DNA of 64,000 nt, from positions 216,086-280,085 of the forward strand of contig NZ_JAHLDL010000001.1 of NCBI RefSeq assembly GCF_018861315.1, read 5' to 3'. Source of the stretch: Clostridium bowmanii (GTDB taxonomy: Bacteria > Bacillota > Clostridia > Clostridiales > Clostridiaceae). Below the pieces are notes generated by a model. The model made no database searches. It was not told where the DNA came from and saw only the letters and a list, made by a program, of their open reading frames with translations. Below are positions 62,111-64,000 of the stretch, in pieces (position 1 is the first letter of the stretch; the number at the start of each line of letters is the position of its first letter). The position numbers and the translations under genes were made by a program.

Positions 62111-63045
62111 TCAAAGGCCATCACTCATTCTCCAATTAACCACATTACTCATTTGTTTATAGCTTATTCCTTTTACTGCTTGTTCCATTTTCTTAATCCC
62201 TATATTTGTCCCAAGCGCCATAAGTGAAGCTGTTATACATGCTCTTTCATTATCGTTTGGTTCTTTGGGTCTAGTAATTTCGGATACTTCATTTATTGAA
62301 ATCACAAATTCATCCCAGTGCATAACATCCTCAATAGTTTTAAAATCAACGGAAGGTTTACCCTCTTCTTTAGCTTTAATTATTGCTCTACCAAGCTCTA
62401 CATAATTATGGAGACTTATATTTGCCTTTTTTCCATTCTTCTTCATAAGATTTTCCTGCTCTTTTTTGCCAAAGGACTGCACACCCTGTATCTGAATATC
62501 ATGTATTTGGATAGCCTGATCTATAAGTTTACTGCAAAAATTAACTAAATATATTGTAAGAATAGAATATCTTTTTTTATCATCAAATCTTTTAAAATCA
62601 TAGGCTTCATAATTTGATCCTAATTTATATAATTCGTCAATTCTATTATTATGTATACTGCGTAAATCAATGTTTTCAAGCTTTAAACTGCGAATATACT
62701 CAATTCTATCCGCAACTGCATTGAAAGCATTTGATGAGGACTTCCCTGATATTTCACGAAGCCAGGATAATTTAGTTTTTTTTCTGTACTTTGAACATTT
62801 ATCAATATATCAAGACTTTTCTTTTGCTCATTTGATACTGATGTAGATATTACATCAAAAATTTCATTATCAACATAATTTCTAACTTCAATTATAATAT
62901 TTTCAATAGTTACTATAGATGGCAGCAGAACTTTAGATTTTTTAAGTTCATTAATTGCTTCTATAATTAGATATTTTAGATTATTATTCTTTAAGGCTTT
63001 ATATATTAAATAATTAACTAAACATTCTCTATCTGTAATTTTCAA
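62111..63045 (-). pseudogene. Tn3-family transposase fragment with frameshift
   Basis: Two frames on the minus strand join, through a shift in an A8 tract near 62780, into one Tn3-type transposase segment. Conserved stretches include KSKVLLPSIVTIENI, SWLREISGKSSSNAFNAVADRIEYIRSL, DLRSIHNNRIDELYKLGS, KRYSILTIYLVNF and, at the end, LGTNIGIKKMEQAVKGISYKQMSNVVNW. A full transposase has about 970-1000 residues; roughly the first 120 and the last 500 are absent. The catalytic DDE domain is missing, so the element is dead. No 38-bp terminal repeats or passenger genes are visible. Confidence 0.8.
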
Positions 63046-63280
63046 TCTCTTATACCTATATAGGTTTAATATTGTACTGCAAAACTAATCAAGCGTTTAG
63101 GAATATTTCCGTCTGTCATATCTGTCATGACTGTTTGTCACCATCCTATCTTTTAAATAAGTATTTCTGTTCATCCGAATATAGCTAACACCCCCTATTA
63201 TATGATTAAAAACACTAAAAACACACCCAACTGTAGAATTACTTAACTAGCATAAAAAAAACCTAATATATCAATAAAAA

Positions 63281-63313
63281 AAATAAGGATACCAATTTGG
63301 CATCCCTATTTTT
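63281..63313 (-). terminator. Terminator overlapping the yvrJ-like stop codon
   Basis: On the minus strand AAATAGGGATGCC pairs with GGTATCCTTATTT and is followed by a run of T. Confidence 0.75.
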
Positions 63314-63467
63314 CAATTTTTCCTATAACGGTGGATATAACTACTATTAAGTCAGAGATAGATTTATTGAAATCTTCAATTTTCTTCTCAAATCTTACTA
63401 GCAAATATATACTCACACCTATAGGGAAGCCAACTGTATTAACCAGTTTAACAAATGCATCATACAT
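63306..63467 (-). CDS. YvrJ-family small membrane protein
   Basis: The 53-residue protein opens MYDAFVKLVNTVGFPIGVSIYLLVRFEKKIEDF. The NxGFPIxxxIYLLxRxEKKIE pattern is the YvrJ-family signature. It has one membrane segment and a helical tail (NKSISDLIVVISTVIGKIEK). GGGAGGT precedes the ATG by eight bases, and a terminator overlaps the stop codon. The function of the family is not established. The gene lies between the Tn3 remnant and the rRNA operon. Confidence 0.8.
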   Translation of the reverse strand: MYDAFVKLVNTVGFPIGVSIYLLVRFEKKIEDFNKSISDLIVVISTVIGKIEK

Positions 63468-63668
63468 GAAGCATTACCTCCCACACCGTTATAAATAATA
63501 TATATGCTTATTCCAATTGTTTTGCATGAGTTTATAAATATATTTTAAGTCAAAATCAGCTCTAATTTCACTTTCTTTTGTCAAGCTCTTATTTCATTAT
63601 CTTCGTACTCAATTAATGATTGCAATCTCTTGGTATGTCACTTCCATTAAGAAAATTGAATGGACGAA

Positions 63669-63706
63669 AATAAAAGCCACTAAGTTAACCTTAGTAGCTT
63701 TTATTT
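63669..63706 (-). terminator. rRNA operon terminator
   Basis: On the minus strand AAAAGCTACTAAG pairs with CTTAGTGGCTTTT and is followed by ATTTT, directly after the 5S gene. Confidence 0.85.
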
Positions 63707-63710
63707 ATAA

Positions 63711-63826
63711 CCTGGCGATGACCTACTCTCCCACAAAGTTACCCCTGCAGTACCATTAGCGCATTGAAGCTTAACCGACCTGTTCGGTATGGGAAGGGGT
63801 GTTACCTTCATGCCATAATCACCAGA
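63711..63826 (-). rRNA. rrf: 5S ribosomal RNA
   Basis: The complement reads as a 5S rRNA of about 116 bases. It has the helix I ends CTGGTG/CGCCAG, the universal CCGAACAG block, and GGGAGAGTAGG near the 3' end. Its order after 23S on the minus strand is the usual rRNA operon layout. The exact ends are uncertain by a few bases. Confidence 0.95.
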
Positions 63827-63916
63827 TAGAGAATATAAATATTCTCTGAAAATTGCACAGTGAATTAGTCTTCTTCCTTACGTCAGAAGCCTTATCGCAT
63901 TATCTTTAAATAACTT

Positions 63917-64000
63917 GGTCAAGCCCTCGACTTATTAGTATTAGTCAGCTGAACATGTTACCATGCTTACACCTCTAACCTATCAACCTGGTGTTCTTCC
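63917..64000 (-). rRNA. rrl: 23S ribosomal RNA, 3' end (partial)
   Basis: The complement contains the conserved 23S 3' terminus (CTAATACTAATAAGTCGAGG, ending in CTTGACC, preceded by the GATAGGTTAGAGGTGTAAGC block). The rest lies beyond the right edge. Confidence 0.93.

Noticed and set aside
63112..63128. Tandem TCTGTCAT direct repeat between the Tn3 remnant and the yvrJ-like gene
   Set aside because: Only two 8-base copies, with no link to a known element; too short to interpret.
1..64000. CRISPR arrays, tRNA genes and prophage
   Set aside because: No regularly spaced repeats, no tRNA-like cloverleaf near the rRNA genes and no phage structural genes were seen; a small tRNA could still have been missed by eye.

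Overview
The window is low-GC, AT-rich Firmicutes DNA and most resembles Clostridium in the broad sense. Shine-Dalgarno sites are strong (AGGAGG, GGGGTG), GTG and TTG starts are common, several small Zn-ribbon and SEC-C proteins occur, and an anaerobic-type histidine fermentation cluster with formate-tetrahydrofolate ligase is present. No species is claimed. The right edge enters an rRNA operon on the minus strand (5S, then the 3' end of 23S).

Left part (1-31 kb): mostly housekeeping and envelope/sensory genes. It holds a partial membrane-anchored glycosidase-like gene, a papain-like-fold protein, a CsbD stress protein, an ABC importer with an apparent transcription-attenuation leader, gpmA, an NADP-type secondary alcohol dehydrogenase, and a YdjG/YdjI-like zinc-ribbon/SPFH pair. 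Next come a lantibiotic-immunity-type ABC transporter with its own two-component system (CprABC-RK-like), a lipoprotein-response regulator-kinase operon, a SEC-C protein and a chemoreceptor. An NAD salvage operon (nrtR-pncA-pncB), a HAD phosphatase, the DEAD-box helicase dbpA and a DUF1186 protein follow.

Central part (31-57.5 kb): a histidine/imidazole catabolic island. hutU-hutI-ftcD-fhs-fchA-folT run on the minus strand and a NhaC/YuiF-type transporter plus hutH run on the plus strand, with a large BTAD/AAA/TPR regulator between them. Histidine is turned into urocanate, imidazolonepropionate and formiminoglutamate. The formimino group then goes to tetrahydrofolate, where Fhs can recover ATP as formate is released. 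A second route, formimidoylglutamase (hutG), lies 18 kb away beside a second BTAD regulator. A 14-17 bp promoter motif (TWGACR, T-tract, TTRATG) recurs upstream of hutU, the transporter-hutH operon and hutG and may define the regulon.

Inside this island is an unusual operon: a BCCT betaine-type transporter, a histidine-ammonia-lyase-fold protein that has lost the Ala-Ser-Gly MIO triad, and a three-subunit molybdenum hydroxylase. The best inference is a pathway for a trimethylammonium betaine of histidine (ergothioneine or hercynine), with an ergothionase-like, MIO-independent elimination followed by a molybdenum hydroxylase step. This is the most interesting system in the window.

Right part (57.5-64 kb): a secreted beta-helix protein, then a degraded stretch with a MATE transporter fragment, perfect palindromes, a short transposase-like remnant and a frameshifted Tn3-family transposase fragment. 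Between these lie an RlpA-like secreted protein with a propeller-like partner. A YvrJ-family small gene and the rRNA genes close the window.
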